From assembly GCA_016783505.1 (NCBI GenBank), contig JADHWK010000064.1, positions 1-12,796 of the forward strand: 12,796 nucleotides of DNA, read 5' to 3'. The translations under genes and the position numbers were made by a program. A model generated the notes under the pieces. That model saw nothing but the letters and a program-made list of their open reading frames with translations, searched no databases and was not told the origin of the DNA. The DNA comes from Candidatus Zhuqueibacterota bacterium (lineage in GTDB: Bacteria > BS750m-G25). This document shows positions 6,654-12,791 of this stretch, in pieces. Each line of letters opens with the position of its first letter. The first letter of the stretch is position 1.

Positions 6654-7670
6654 CTATTTTCTTTGACTCTCACTTTCTACACTTTTTACTTTCTCATTAT
6701 TTTTATGGGGTAGGTAGAATTCTCTTATTTCTTTGTCAAACTCAAGTGTATATTTCTCTTTATTGTAAAATAACGGAAAAGCATAAACTATCTGAGCCCT
6801 TGATGCATTGTTATTTTCCTCAAAAAATAAATATATCCCAACTGTCTGCATTTTTGTTCCGAGTGGTGCGATTGAGACCATAGAATCTTTGTATTTCTCA
6901 TCACGATACCATCTATTGAGCAAATCCTTTGTGCAAGCAGGATCCAGTGCTGAAACTTCTTCTACAACAGTATTAGGATGTTCCAAGATAGAACGGTTTG
7001 CTGAGCGTGATGGTAAATCAGCGCCGTGATAAGTAGGGGGATTGCCAATAACAGCTACTGTCAAATCGGGTTCAACATATTTCCAAATAGCATACGCCCG
7101 CTCACCCTCGTAACCAAGCAAAAGAATCAAGATATTTCTGTGAAGTTCTACACAGTCGAGATTGCCAAAATAAGGTAAATAAGTTATGTCTTTTATTCCC
7201 CAGGTTAAATTTTGTCTGACCATGTAGTATCCAGGAGTGTATAAAAGCCTTATCTTCGCATTCGGATAATTGGAACGCAGAAATCGAAGTAATAATAATA
7301 AATATTGTTTTGTAAAAGTTGAAATATCAACAGTAATTCGTTCTAATGAAGGATTTTTATGAGCAAGATCATGTAAGAATCGGGTAAATTTGGAAGAATC
7401 ATATTTATTGAAATACACAGGTTCTATTTCATGTGAAGGACTTTCTAAATAGGGTTTGAGTATTTCTTTTAATCTTAGTTGATGCTTATTTTTTAAGTTA
7501 TCTTCACCATAATACCTTACTAAAAGCATGTTGCGTGCCTTATATTCACTCTTTTTCAACCTAGCACTTACATTCAAACATCTTGGCTCAAAACTAACAC
7601 TCGCAATAAACAAATCGTCAGACTTTGAACTTTCGATGGGTCTAACTGTGCTTATCGGTATAACGCTCAT
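6654..7670 (-). CDS. Companion protein of the ATPase/effector system, two Rossmann-like lobes
   Basis: Cytosolic-looking protein of 338 residues that I do not recognise by name. The first half starts with a beta strand DLFIASVSFEPR and has ITVDISTFTKQYLLLLLRF, a layout that recalls Rossmannoid nucleotide sensors such as CARF domains, which carry a D-x-T/S-x-x-TK motif. The second half repeats the theme: ILLLGYEGERA, then TVAVIGNPP, then MVSIAPLGTKMQTVGIYLFF. A role in sensing or target binding is inference. It starts with ATG at 7670, has GGGAG about seven bases upstream, and overlaps the stop of the preceding frame by four bases (ATGA), so the two are translationally coupled. It is the last gene of cassette 3. 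Confidence 0.85.
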   Translation of the reverse strand: MSVIPISTVRPIESSKSDDLFIASVSFEPRCLNVSARLKKSEYKARNMLLVRYYGEDNLKNKHQLRLKEILKPYLESPSHEIEPVYFNKYDSSKFTRFLHDLAHKNPSLERITVDISTFTKQYLLLLLRFLRSNYPNAKIRLLYTPGYYMVRQNLTWGIKDITYLPYFGNLDCVELHRNILILLLGYEGERAYAIWKYVEPDLTVAVIGNPPTYHGADLPSRSANRSILEHPNTVVEEVSALDPACTKDLLNRWYRDEKYKDSMVSIAPLGTKMQTVGIYLFFEENNNASRAQIVYAFPLFYNKEKYTLEFDKEIREFYLPHKNNEKVKSVESESQRK

Positions 7671-8230
7671 TTTCTACTCCCTGATCTAAATTTAACCATA
7701 AAGTCTTCTAACGTATCCTCAATATTTTGTTCGTAAGTGTTTCTACGCCAAGCACAAGGGGAGGCGCTGTTCATTAATACAGGATTATCCCATAAATCAC
7801 CGTCATATGCATATATAACTGAAGACACATCTACAGCTTCAGATAATCCTAATTCTACCACATAATCTACCACTGCCTCTGTGCAATCAATAATCTTGAT
7901 AATGCAACTTTGTAGAGCAAAACACACTTGGCATGTCAAATCGTCCATTGGATAGTCCGACGAGGATATTTCAATTATATCATATTTATCTGATAGTAAA
8001 TTAATTAAAAAATCACATTGTTTCTTGTTTCTTGGTTGAAAAGCTATATATGCTTTCTCTATCCTTTGAGATATTTCGTTTTCATAATCGCAAGAAGATT
8101 TTTCTTTATCGAAAGGACATGACCAATGTTTTTTAAAAAAACTATAACCATGTTGGTGAATCGCATCCCTATACCATTCGTTAAAGGACATATTCTCAAA
8201 TTCAGGAGACGAAGGCTCCCACCTTTTCAC
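7667..8230 (-). CDS. Effector part: deoxyribosyltransferase/TIR-like lobe (frame separated from ATPase)
   Basis: The open frame from GTG 8230 encodes 187 residues, but the coding sequence clearly extends upstream without a stop to about 8390. That extension reads STGVLFEIGLSLGYKSPFF and then LYND, the second half of a nucleoside 2-deoxyribosyltransferase/TIR-like fold, with the presumed catalytic Glu (codon 8338-8336) in FEIG. A second lobe of the same kind lies within the listed frame: AYIAFQPR, then CIIKIIDCTEAVVDYVVELGLSEA, again with E-L-G. Such folds in defence systems often cleave NAD or related nucleotides; that is inference. There is no credible start codon for the extension. The natural product is probably a fusion with the ATPase (see 8369-8378). 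Confidence 0.75.
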   Translation of the reverse strand: MKRWEPSSPEFENMSFNEWYRDAIHQHGYSFFKKHWSCPFDKEKSSCDYENEISQRIEKAYIAFQPRNKKQCDFLINLLSDKYDIIEISSSDYPMDDLTCQVCFALQSCIIKIIDCTEAVVDYVVELGLSEAVDVSSVIYAYDGDLWDNPVLMNSASPCAWRRNTYEQNIEDTLEDFMVKFRSGSRK

Positions 8231-8312
8231 ATCCCAATCTTTGAGGAGCTTAGGTAAACTTTTCTTTTCAAATTCTTCATAGCGGCAATCATTATAGAGA
8301 AAAAATGGACTT

Positions 8313-10304
8313 TTATAACCTAATGAAAGACCTATTTCGAAAAGAACGCCTGTAGAGATGCGTTTCTCTTTTTTTTTTCTGTTTACCTCTGCCTATTTCA
8401 TACTCAATAGGAGTTATATCATGTGTAGTGTAGATAGCTTTCTGGATAATCTTTGGTATATCAATAACAAAACGATGAAGGTCTCGTTTCCATAAATCTC
8501 GTGCTGTTATACATATGTCTTGTTCAACCAATCCAAGCAACCGGGGTCGATCTTTCATATCTTCTTTATGTATATCATTAACTGTACCTTTTAACAAATT
8601 ATTTCTTTCAATAACTTTTTGATCCTTCTTTATTGAAATCGAAATAAAAACAGGATGCTCTGGAAAGATTTTTTTCTGTCCATACTGTGAATCTGCATCT
8701 GGTTGATCGTTTATAGGAGAAAGCATATATTTAATAATTTTATCATTCATCAAAGGAAACTCTCCTTTATTTATCCAGCTAATGCCAAATCGTGGAGCAA
8801 ACAAAGGATTCAGCATACCATGTTCTGGAATATAATCCTTATTAGTATTTATGCTTATTAATTCCTCAGGACTGCATAAAAGAAACCGATTCAAAAAGCC
8901 TTTTCTTAATATTTTTTTAGCTGCCTCACTAATATTAAGAGGTATAGAAAATCTTGAACCTTCAAACGAATATGCTTCTATTCCTTTTTTTTCACAATCT
9001 TTGCCAAAGGAGAGAATAAATGATCTCACCTCACGGAATTCCTCCTCTGTCTCCACATTGACATCTTTATTAAAAGTTAGTGTTGCCAGAGACACAAAAG
9101 CATCAGCTTGTGATTTAGCCGAAATAAAACTAACCTCTTTCGCCTGCTTTTTACTCCGATTGATTTCATTGTCAATCGCTTTTTCACATAGGTTCAAAAA
9201 GGTCAGGATATTTCCTCCAGAAAGTTTAACTAACCTATCGAATCCATAATACAATTTTTGTCTCATATTTCGACTTGTGCCTTTTTCAAAAGTATGAAGT
9301 CGTCTAAGATTTTCACCAGGACTATTACCCTTGTCTATAATATGCTCTATTTTTTGTGGAAATTTTTCAGAAAACACTTCAGCCATATCTATTTCATCTT
9401 TTCCCTGAGGTGATAGTATCTTAATTGTAATTTTTCGAAGAAGTCTTTCATATTGAATATCATAAGGGTCATGGTCTAAAGATAAAATTCCTAAGTCTCT
9501 TGTAAGGTCAATTTTTCTACCCGAAACATCTGAACCAAAAGACTCTGGGAGATATCTTGCGGCGAATTTAACACATAGAGTCTCTTTTAAACTGTGATCT
9601 AAAAAAATATTTAAAACCTTACCTAATCCTTTCCAGTAGTCATATTTATCTACTAAGAGGCATAATCTCTGCTTTCCAATTTTGGTTAATAACTCATCAT
9701 TCATCCGTTCTATCGTAGAAATAAACATGTCCGAGTTAAGGACTCTCATATTTAATTGCTCAGAAAAATCTCTGATTAATCTATTATTTATGATGTTATT
9801 TCTAATTATACTTATTACTTTCTTAAGCCTTTCAATTAGACTATTTACATTAATATTTTCTATATTTAACATATATTCCTCATTGATAATATGAGGGAGA
9901 ATTTCTAACATTTTATAGTCATCATTTAAGAGATTATCCTTTAATTGTATAAGAAGTTCTAAAGCCGTTTTTACACTGAAAAAATGTTCAAAAGTGGCAA
10001 AGTCACTGTAGTCTTGGTATAATCGCACAAGATGTTTCAATTCGGGATTTTTAAAGCCTATATAAACTCCATAGAAAGACAAGTTTTCTAATCTATTTCT
10101 CTTTAATTGAACAGATAAAGAAAGTGCTTTTAAAACAGCAGACTTTCCGCTCCCTGTAGAGCCAATCAAAATACAGTGCCCTGGCTGTAAATATTTTTCA
10201 TAGTCTGGAGGCTCTGCAAATAATGAGTAAATTTCATTAAAATCAATATGTTCAGCGTTTTTCTCTCTCCTAAAAGGATTATCAATCAACTTAAATTTGA
10301 CCAT
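8313..10304 (-). CDS. ORC1/CDC6-like AAA ATPase with start of a TIR/deoxyribosyltransferase-like domain
   Basis: This 663-residue protein has the plan of the ORC-CDC6-type ATPases found in bacterial defence loci. It starts with NPFRREKNAEHIDFNEIYSL, then LFAEPPDYEKYLQPGHCILI, then Walker A GSTGSGKS (48-55). The Walker B region is LCLLVDKYDYW (214-224), where Lys220 stands in the place of the usual catalytic Glu. A likely sensor follows in VKFAARYL. From about residue 550 a new domain begins: PVFISISIKKDQ and LWKRDLHRFVIDIP fit the first half of a deoxyribosyltransferase/TIR-like fold. The frame then meets a run of ten A residues and ends 18 codons later in RSFRNRSFIRL, which looks out of frame. 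The start is ATG 10304, 73 bases into the cassette. Confidence 0.85.
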   Translation of the reverse strand: MVKFKLIDNPFRREKNAEHIDFNEIYSLFAEPPDYEKYLQPGHCILIGSTGSGKSAVLKALSLSVQLKRNRLENLSFYGVYIGFKNPELKHLVRLYQDYSDFATFEHFFSVKTALELLIQLKDNLLNDDYKMLEILPHIINEEYMLNIENINVNSLIERLKKVISIIRNNIINNRLIRDFSEQLNMRVLNSDMFISTIERMNDELLTKIGKQRLCLLVDKYDYWKGLGKVLNIFLDHSLKETLCVKFAARYLPESFGSDVSGRKIDLTRDLGILSLDHDPYDIQYERLLRKITIKILSPQGKDEIDMAEVFSEKFPQKIEHIIDKGNSPGENLRRLHTFEKGTSRNMRQKLYYGFDRLVKLSGGNILTFLNLCEKAIDNEINRSKKQAKEVSFISAKSQADAFVSLATLTFNKDVNVETEEEFREVRSFILSFGKDCEKKGIEAYSFEGSRFSIPLNISEAAKKILRKGFLNRFLLCSPEELISINTNKDYIPEHGMLNPLFAPRFGISWINKGEFPLMNDKIIKYMLSPINDQPDADSQYGQKKIFPEHPVFISISIKKDQKVIERNNLLKGTVNDIHKEDMKDRPRLLGLVEQDICITARDLWKRDLHRFVIDIPKIIQKAIYTTHDITPIEYEIGRGKQKKKRETHLYRRSFRNRSFIRL
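8369..8378 (-). other. A10 homopolymer that breaks the ATPase-effector reading frame
   Basis: Ten A residues (coding strand) encode KKK in the ATPase frame. Leaving out one A joins residue 645 directly to EKRISTGVLFEIG and continues to the stop at 7667, giving one protein of about 878 residues with an ATPase and two TIR/deoxyribosyltransferase-like lobes. The downstream motif completes the fold begun upstream. A slippage site, a phase-variable tract, a fixed mutation or an assembly error would all look the same here. Confidence 0.7.
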
Positions 10305-10377
10305 TTCCTATCACCTATTGTTTTTGACTCTTTAATCAATTTTTGCTGGTGCAAAAGTCTCGCAAAATGTCGCCTAA

Positions 10378-10449
10378 CGGTACCAGCATATACGACGTTT
10401 TGTGATAGCAAAATGTCCCGAAGCGTATATGCTGTGTTATCTGCCGTTA
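10378..10449 (-). repeat. attC-like recombination site 2 (end of cassette 2)
   Basis: In minus-strand direction: TAACGGCAGATAAC (10449-10436), CAGCATATACG (10434-10424), an internal loop, ACATTTTG (10416-10409), a six-base apex, CAAAACGT (10402-10395), CGTATATGCTG (10394-10384), five bases, and GTTAGGC (10378-10372). The 11-base stem is perfect and the next eight bases pair with one G-T. GTTAGGC fits the integron core consensus GTTRRRY, with unpaired bases between the R and L type boxes. The first 14 bases are the inverted copy of the start of cassette 2 (one mismatch). Confidence 0.75.
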
Positions 10450-10458
10450 TAATAAATA

Positions 10459-11118
10459 TCAGTTGAATAAAGACCAAATAACACTTGCTAACAAAGAGGA
10501 TAGAATACCAGCTATAAAACCTATTACTATTTTCTTATTTTTATACCACCAAGTAGAAATTATAATTGCTTCCTTAATTTCACCTGCAATATTCTTCGCA
10601 TTCTCTTTGAACGCTTTATCATATGCTTCATTAATGGGCAAACTTTCGTCTTTTTCTTCAGGATCAGGTTTCTTCATTATTTTGGTTGCTTTGGTTTTAA
10701 GAATGTGAATTGCATCATCAAGTGTTCCTTTACGTGTGAAAAATAAATATGGAATAGATTTAAAATTTTGACCAATGACATATGCTAGCGTAATTCCGCC
10801 ATTAGATGATTGATTAAGCTTGGCAAGAACTGTTCGAAATTTTGTTTGCGCTTTTAGATATAATTTTCTTTCAACGTGTAATTTTTGTAATTGCTCCTCA
10901 GTTGGCCGAGAATCCATCGGATAGTATAAATCTAATACAAAAATGTCAGGCCTTTTTCTTCCCTGCTTTTTTAAATCATCTAATGCCTCAGGATAAGTTG
11001 TTCCAGCGCCAATGATAAAACCATTCTCAAGTTTATCCTTGTCAAGGTTATTCTTGAAGCGCTTAATTTCATCTTGGTCGTCATCAATAAAGCAAATTGC
11101 ATATTCTTTTTGATACAT
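10459..11118 (-). CDS. Response-regulator receiver domain with C-terminal membrane anchor
   Basis: This 219-residue protein starts with a CheY-like receiver fold: FIDDDQDE with acidic D12-D14, the phosphorylation site Asp63 in IFVLDLYYP, Thr128 in PYLFFTRKG, and the Lys-Pro pair K150-P151 in IMKKPDP. About 40 polar residues follow, then one hydrophobic helix (about 196-217, IVIGFIAGILSSLLASVIW) at the very end. There is no DNA-binding or enzyme output domain, so it probably acts at the inner face of the membrane through a partner. An insertion of about 30 residues after D63 is longer than usual. No histidine kinase lies in the window. The start is ATG 11118 with GGTGAT just upstream. It is the only gene of cassette 2. 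Confidence 0.85.
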   Translation of the reverse strand: MYQKEYAICFIDDDQDEIKRFKNNLDKDKLENGFIIGAGTTYPEALDDLKKQGRKRPDIFVLDLYYPMDSRPTEEQLQKLHVERKLYLKAQTKFRTVLAKLNQSSNGGITLAYVIGQNFKSIPYLFFTRKGTLDDAIHILKTKATKIMKKPDPEEKDESLPINEAYDKAFKENAKNIAGEIKEAIIISTWWYKNKKIVIGFIAGILSSLLASVIWSLFN

Positions 11119-11154
11119 TTAATCACCCATTCGTAGAGTTCGTATTAGGTAATG

Positions 11155-11302
11155 GCAGATAACGGTTGGCCGGTATACGAAGTGCGTACCTTAACGAAAT
11201 CTAAGTTAATAAATATGGTTGGGTTTTCAGTGTCTGTCAAGTATGTTTGAGAAGTAGTGGAGAAGCAAGCATTTTGTATACCGGCTTGTTGTGTGCCGTT
11301 AA
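11155..11302 (-). repeat. attC-like recombination site 1 (end of cassette 1)
   Basis: In minus-strand direction: TTAACGGCACACAAC (11302-11288), a stem of 16 pairs between 11284-11269 and 11185-11170 built on GTATACCGG/CCGGTATAC with G-T pairs beyond it, an 83-base loop, six bases, and GTT at 11163-11161. The first 15 bases are the inverted copy of the start of cassette 1 (14 of 15). The stop of the upstream gene lies inside the first arm. Confidence 0.7.
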
Positions 11303-11847
11303 TTACCTCTAAAACCAAATTTATGTAATTTTTCAAATTCTCCATTCTTATTTTTCTCTATAGATCTGGCTAAAAATTCTTTTGAACGTTGAAACTGTTT
11401 ATTGAATATTACCATGAATTCGCTACTATCAAGATCTTTTTCTTCAATACTATTTTTTTCAAGGTAAACCCTAATTGTAGTGTGTAATTGTAAATAGAAT
11501 TGGTCAATTAGCGATTCTTGATTAGGTTTCCATGAGATTTTCCACTTTTTGTGATGAGTTTGGTAGAATAGTAACTCTTCTGCAGTAATAATTGATGAAA
11601 GAAGACCTGATACTTTGTCATTCCTCCGCGGTGGCTTGCTCAGGTTAACCGGGTCTAAGTTATTATTACATTCTTTTGCTTTATCTGCTAGCTGACTATT
11701 AAGAAGACTTACTCTTTGATATCTTAATGCTCTAACTGCAACAAATAAAGAGATCATAGCAACAATAAGCGCGAAAATTGATGTTATTAAGCTGTAATTC
11801 ATATTAAAAAATTATGCAATTCCTTTAAATTTATTAATGGCACACAA
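11163..11847 (-). mobile_element. Cassette 1: small membrane protein
   Basis: A 685-base unit from the GTT next to the attI-like hairpin to the G of site 1. Its 5' end GTTGTGTGCCATTAA (11848-11834) recurs inverted as TTAACGGCACACAAC at 11302-11288. Being next to the recombinase, it would be the most recently inserted unit under the integron model. Confidence 0.62.
11299..11802 (-). CDS. Single-pass membrane protein of unknown function
   Basis: A 167-residue protein with no family I can name. Residues 4-23 (SLITSIFALIVAMISLFVAV) form one N-terminal membrane helix, followed by RALRYQR; the positive charges suggest the rest lies in the cytosol. The remainder is mostly polar and helical, with AEELLFYQTHHKKWKISW in the middle and a basic tail ending KLHKFGFRGN. 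The signature-anchor plan resembles small membrane effectors or sensors, but nothing in the sequence decides. It starts with ATG at 11802, 46 bases into cassette 1. Its TAA stop is part of the attC-like site that follows. Confidence 0.78.
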   Translation of the reverse strand: MNYSLITSIFALIVAMISLFVAVRALRYQRVSLLNSQLADKAKECNNNLDPVNLSKPPRRNDKVSGLLSSIITAEELLFYQTHHKKWKISWKPNQESLIDQFYLQLHTTIRVYLEKNSIEEKDLDSSEFMVIFNKQFQRSKEFLARSIEKNKNGEFEKLHKFGFRGN

Positions 11848-11877
11848 CTTGTTCATATCCGAACTAGGTTCGGATAT
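11846..11877 (-). other. attI-like site between recombinase and first cassette
   Basis: ATATCCGAAC and GTTCGGATAT (11855-11877, three-base loop) form a perfect ten-base hairpin, followed after six bases by GTT at 11848-11846. Hairpin-to-GTT spacing equals that of site 1. The matching outer arm found at the other three sites is missing, as expected for a primary site rather than a cassette end. It lies 23 bases after the recombinase stop. Confidence 0.5.
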
Positions 11878-11900
11878 ACCTTCCTCTAGCCGAATCGTTT

Positions 11901-12320
11901 TTAAGATTTTCCTCCTCTCTTACGAATGCTCAAACTATCCAGCGGGCTCCTAATTCTTCCAATGCTCTGTTTGCTAACATGGGTATATATTTCGGTTGTC
12001 TTACTACTCTTATGCCCCATCCCGAAATTTCGGGACTGAATATACCGGAGGTCAGTCCCGCTTTCTAATAGGTGTGTCGCAAAACTATGTCTAAGACTGT
12101 GTACCGAAACCTGTTTTTGAGTTCCTGCTATCCGGCATGCTTTTGTGAAAATCTTCTCAACCGTTCGCGATGTTATATGTTTGTCCTTGTTCTGTCCTGG
12201 AAACAACCACTTCTTTGGTCTGTATTCCTTCCAGTATCCCCTTAGAATACCCAATGATCTCTCGGAAAGAATGGTATATCTATCCTTCCTCCCTTTAGTA
12301 TCCCTAATGTGAATAAACAT
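11901..12320 (-). CDS. Tyrosine recombinase, N-terminal half missing
   Basis: The 139-residue frame covers the C-terminal catalytic domain of a phage-integrase-type recombinase. Visible: [13 protein letters not shown] with catalytic Lys9, HSLRHSF with His74 and Arg77, GHKSS with His103, and IYTHVS with the nucleophile Tyr112. The tail reads RIRSPLDSL, a sequence also common at the end of integron integrases. The segment between the Lys strand and HSLRH is short, so the extra IntI-specific helix is absent. Homology extends a few codons upstream (EHIDSKR, to 12341), then stops at a junction. The core-binding domain and the first catalytic Arg are lost, so it should be inactive. A palindrome adds three residues at SRNFGM (96-101). 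It points toward the array. Confidence 0.88.
   Translation of the reverse strand: MFIHIRDTKGRKDRYTILSERSLGILRGYWKEYRPKKWLFPGQNKDKHITSRTVEKIFTKACRIAGTQKQVSVHSLRHSFATHLLESGTDLRYIQSRNFGMGHKSSKTTEIYTHVSKQSIGRIRSPLDSLSIRKRGGKS
12020..12035. repeat. Palindromic micro-repeat, copy 4, inside the recombinase gene
   Basis: TCCCGAAATTTCGGGA is a perfect 16-base palindrome. It encodes most of SRNFGM between RYIQ and GHKSS, where this family normally has three residues, so at least nine bases appear to be inserted in frame. Confidence 0.65.
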
Positions 12321-12562
12321 CCTTTTGCTGTCAATATGTTCTTTTCGGTTCTGGATTGTACATTACGCTCTCTTCCCTTCCATACCGAAAACGGCACCAC
12401 CTTTTCAAAGTACGAATCCCCGCCGTGGACATAGTCGCCCTCCTCTTCAACGAAGCGGTGATCAGCGGTAACAACAACCTTAAATTCCGACCCGACTCGC
12501 CGAACCCAGCATTCATGAGTATTAGAGAAATCCTTTCTACTCTGCCGTCCGCCGTCATCCAT
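12242..12562 (-). CDS. Hypothetical protein, probably truncated and run into recombinase DNA
   Basis: An ATG at 12562 overlaps the stop of the zinc-finger gene by eight bases, and the frame reads [12 protein letters not shown], then [20 protein letters not shown], then [20 protein letters not shown]. This looks like a real compact protein of about 75 residues, of no family I can name. From about position 12341 onward the frame reads the recombinase gene out of register ([12 protein letters not shown] to HWVF), so the last 33 or so residues are an artefact of the junction. The overlap suggests an operon with the upstream YgiT-type gene, possibly a toxin-antitoxin pair. Confidence is limited by the missing true C-terminus. 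Confidence 0.5.
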   Translation of the reverse strand: MDDGGRQSRKDFSNTHECWVRRVGSEFKVVVTADHRFVEEEGDYVHGGDSYFEKVVPFSVWKGRERNVQSRTEKNILTAKGCLFTLGILKGGRIDIPFFPRDHWVF

Positions 12563-12791
12563 GAGAATTAATTTCGTACAACTCAGCAGTAAACTTGCCT
12601 GATGGCTTGACTCTTCCATTTAAGATATTCTCTACAATTTTTGCTGATGACAAAGGCATTGATTCTTGCCCACACTCTGGACATACATACATAACCAAGT
12701 CCGAAATAACAATAGGCTCGCCGTTACGAAGGAATATCTTTTCTTCTTTTCTTTCCTCCATTGGGAATGGACAGCCATTTGGACACTGCAT
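12555..12791 (-). CDS. YgiT-type zinc-finger protein (MqsA-like N-terminal domain)
   Basis: This small 78-residue protein has two cysteine pairs, CPNGC (C3, C7) and CPEC (C37, C40), around MEERKEEKIFLRNGEPIVI and VMYVCPECGQES. This is the YgiT-type zinc finger, which forms the toxin-binding N-terminal domain of MqsA-like antitoxins. The helix-turn-helix domain of full MqsA is absent; many short relatives occur beside a small toxin gene. The tail SSAKIVENILNGRVKPSGKF is typical of the short form. ATG at 12791 is five bases from the window edge, so upstream signals cannot be judged. The next gene starts inside its last codons. Confidence 0.82.
   Translation of the reverse strand: MQCPNGCPFPMEERKEEKIFLRNGEPIVISDLVMYVCPECGQESMPLSSAKIVENILNGRVKPSGKFTAELYEINSHG

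Larger units (their letters stand above)
6482..10377 (-). mobile_element. Cassette 3: ATPase/effector/companion defence-like genes
   Basis: This is a unit of about 3.9 kb from the GTT of site 2 to the GTT of site 3, with all genes on the minus strand. Its first 22 bases (10378-10357) recur inverted at 6634-6612 with a single extra base, which is what a gene cassette shows when its attC site is split by integration. The unit is large for a cassette and holds three adjacent open frames. Its far end lies 29 bases from the tRNA-Ala gene, which marks the edge of the array. It is plainly more AT-rich than the core genes. Confidence 0.6.
10378..11162 (-). mobile_element. Cassette 2: receiver-domain membrane protein
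   Basis: A 785-base unit holding a single gene and its attC-like site. It begins TTATCTGCCATTA just after the G of site 1 and ends with the G of site 2. Its start, GTTATCTGCCATTA (11163-11150), is the inverted copy of TAACGGCAGATAAC at its own 3' end, 13 of 14 bases. The gene's stop lies ten bases before the site, and its start lies 44 bases inside the unit, the compact layout of an integron cassette. Confidence 0.65.

Noticed and set aside
6443-6673. Minus-strand open frame between cassette 3 and the tRNA
   Set aside because: It lies within attC-like site 3 and runs into the tRNA gene.
10286-10477. Minus-strand open frame across attC-like site 2
   Set aside because: It is made of the hairpin arms and overlaps both neighbouring genes.
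6480-11302. CRISPR-like repeats
   Set aside because: The repeats are inverted, differ from unit to unit and flank whole genes; there are no regular spacers.
11145-11345. Minus-strand open frame across attC-like site 1
   Set aside because: It reads through the hairpin site and overlaps the end of the cassette 1 gene; no start signal or protein-like pattern.
12331-12558. Minus-strand frame starting [10 protein letters not shown]
   Set aside because: It overlaps the frame from 12562, has a shadow-like Arg/Leu-rich composition, and the other frame looks more protein-like.
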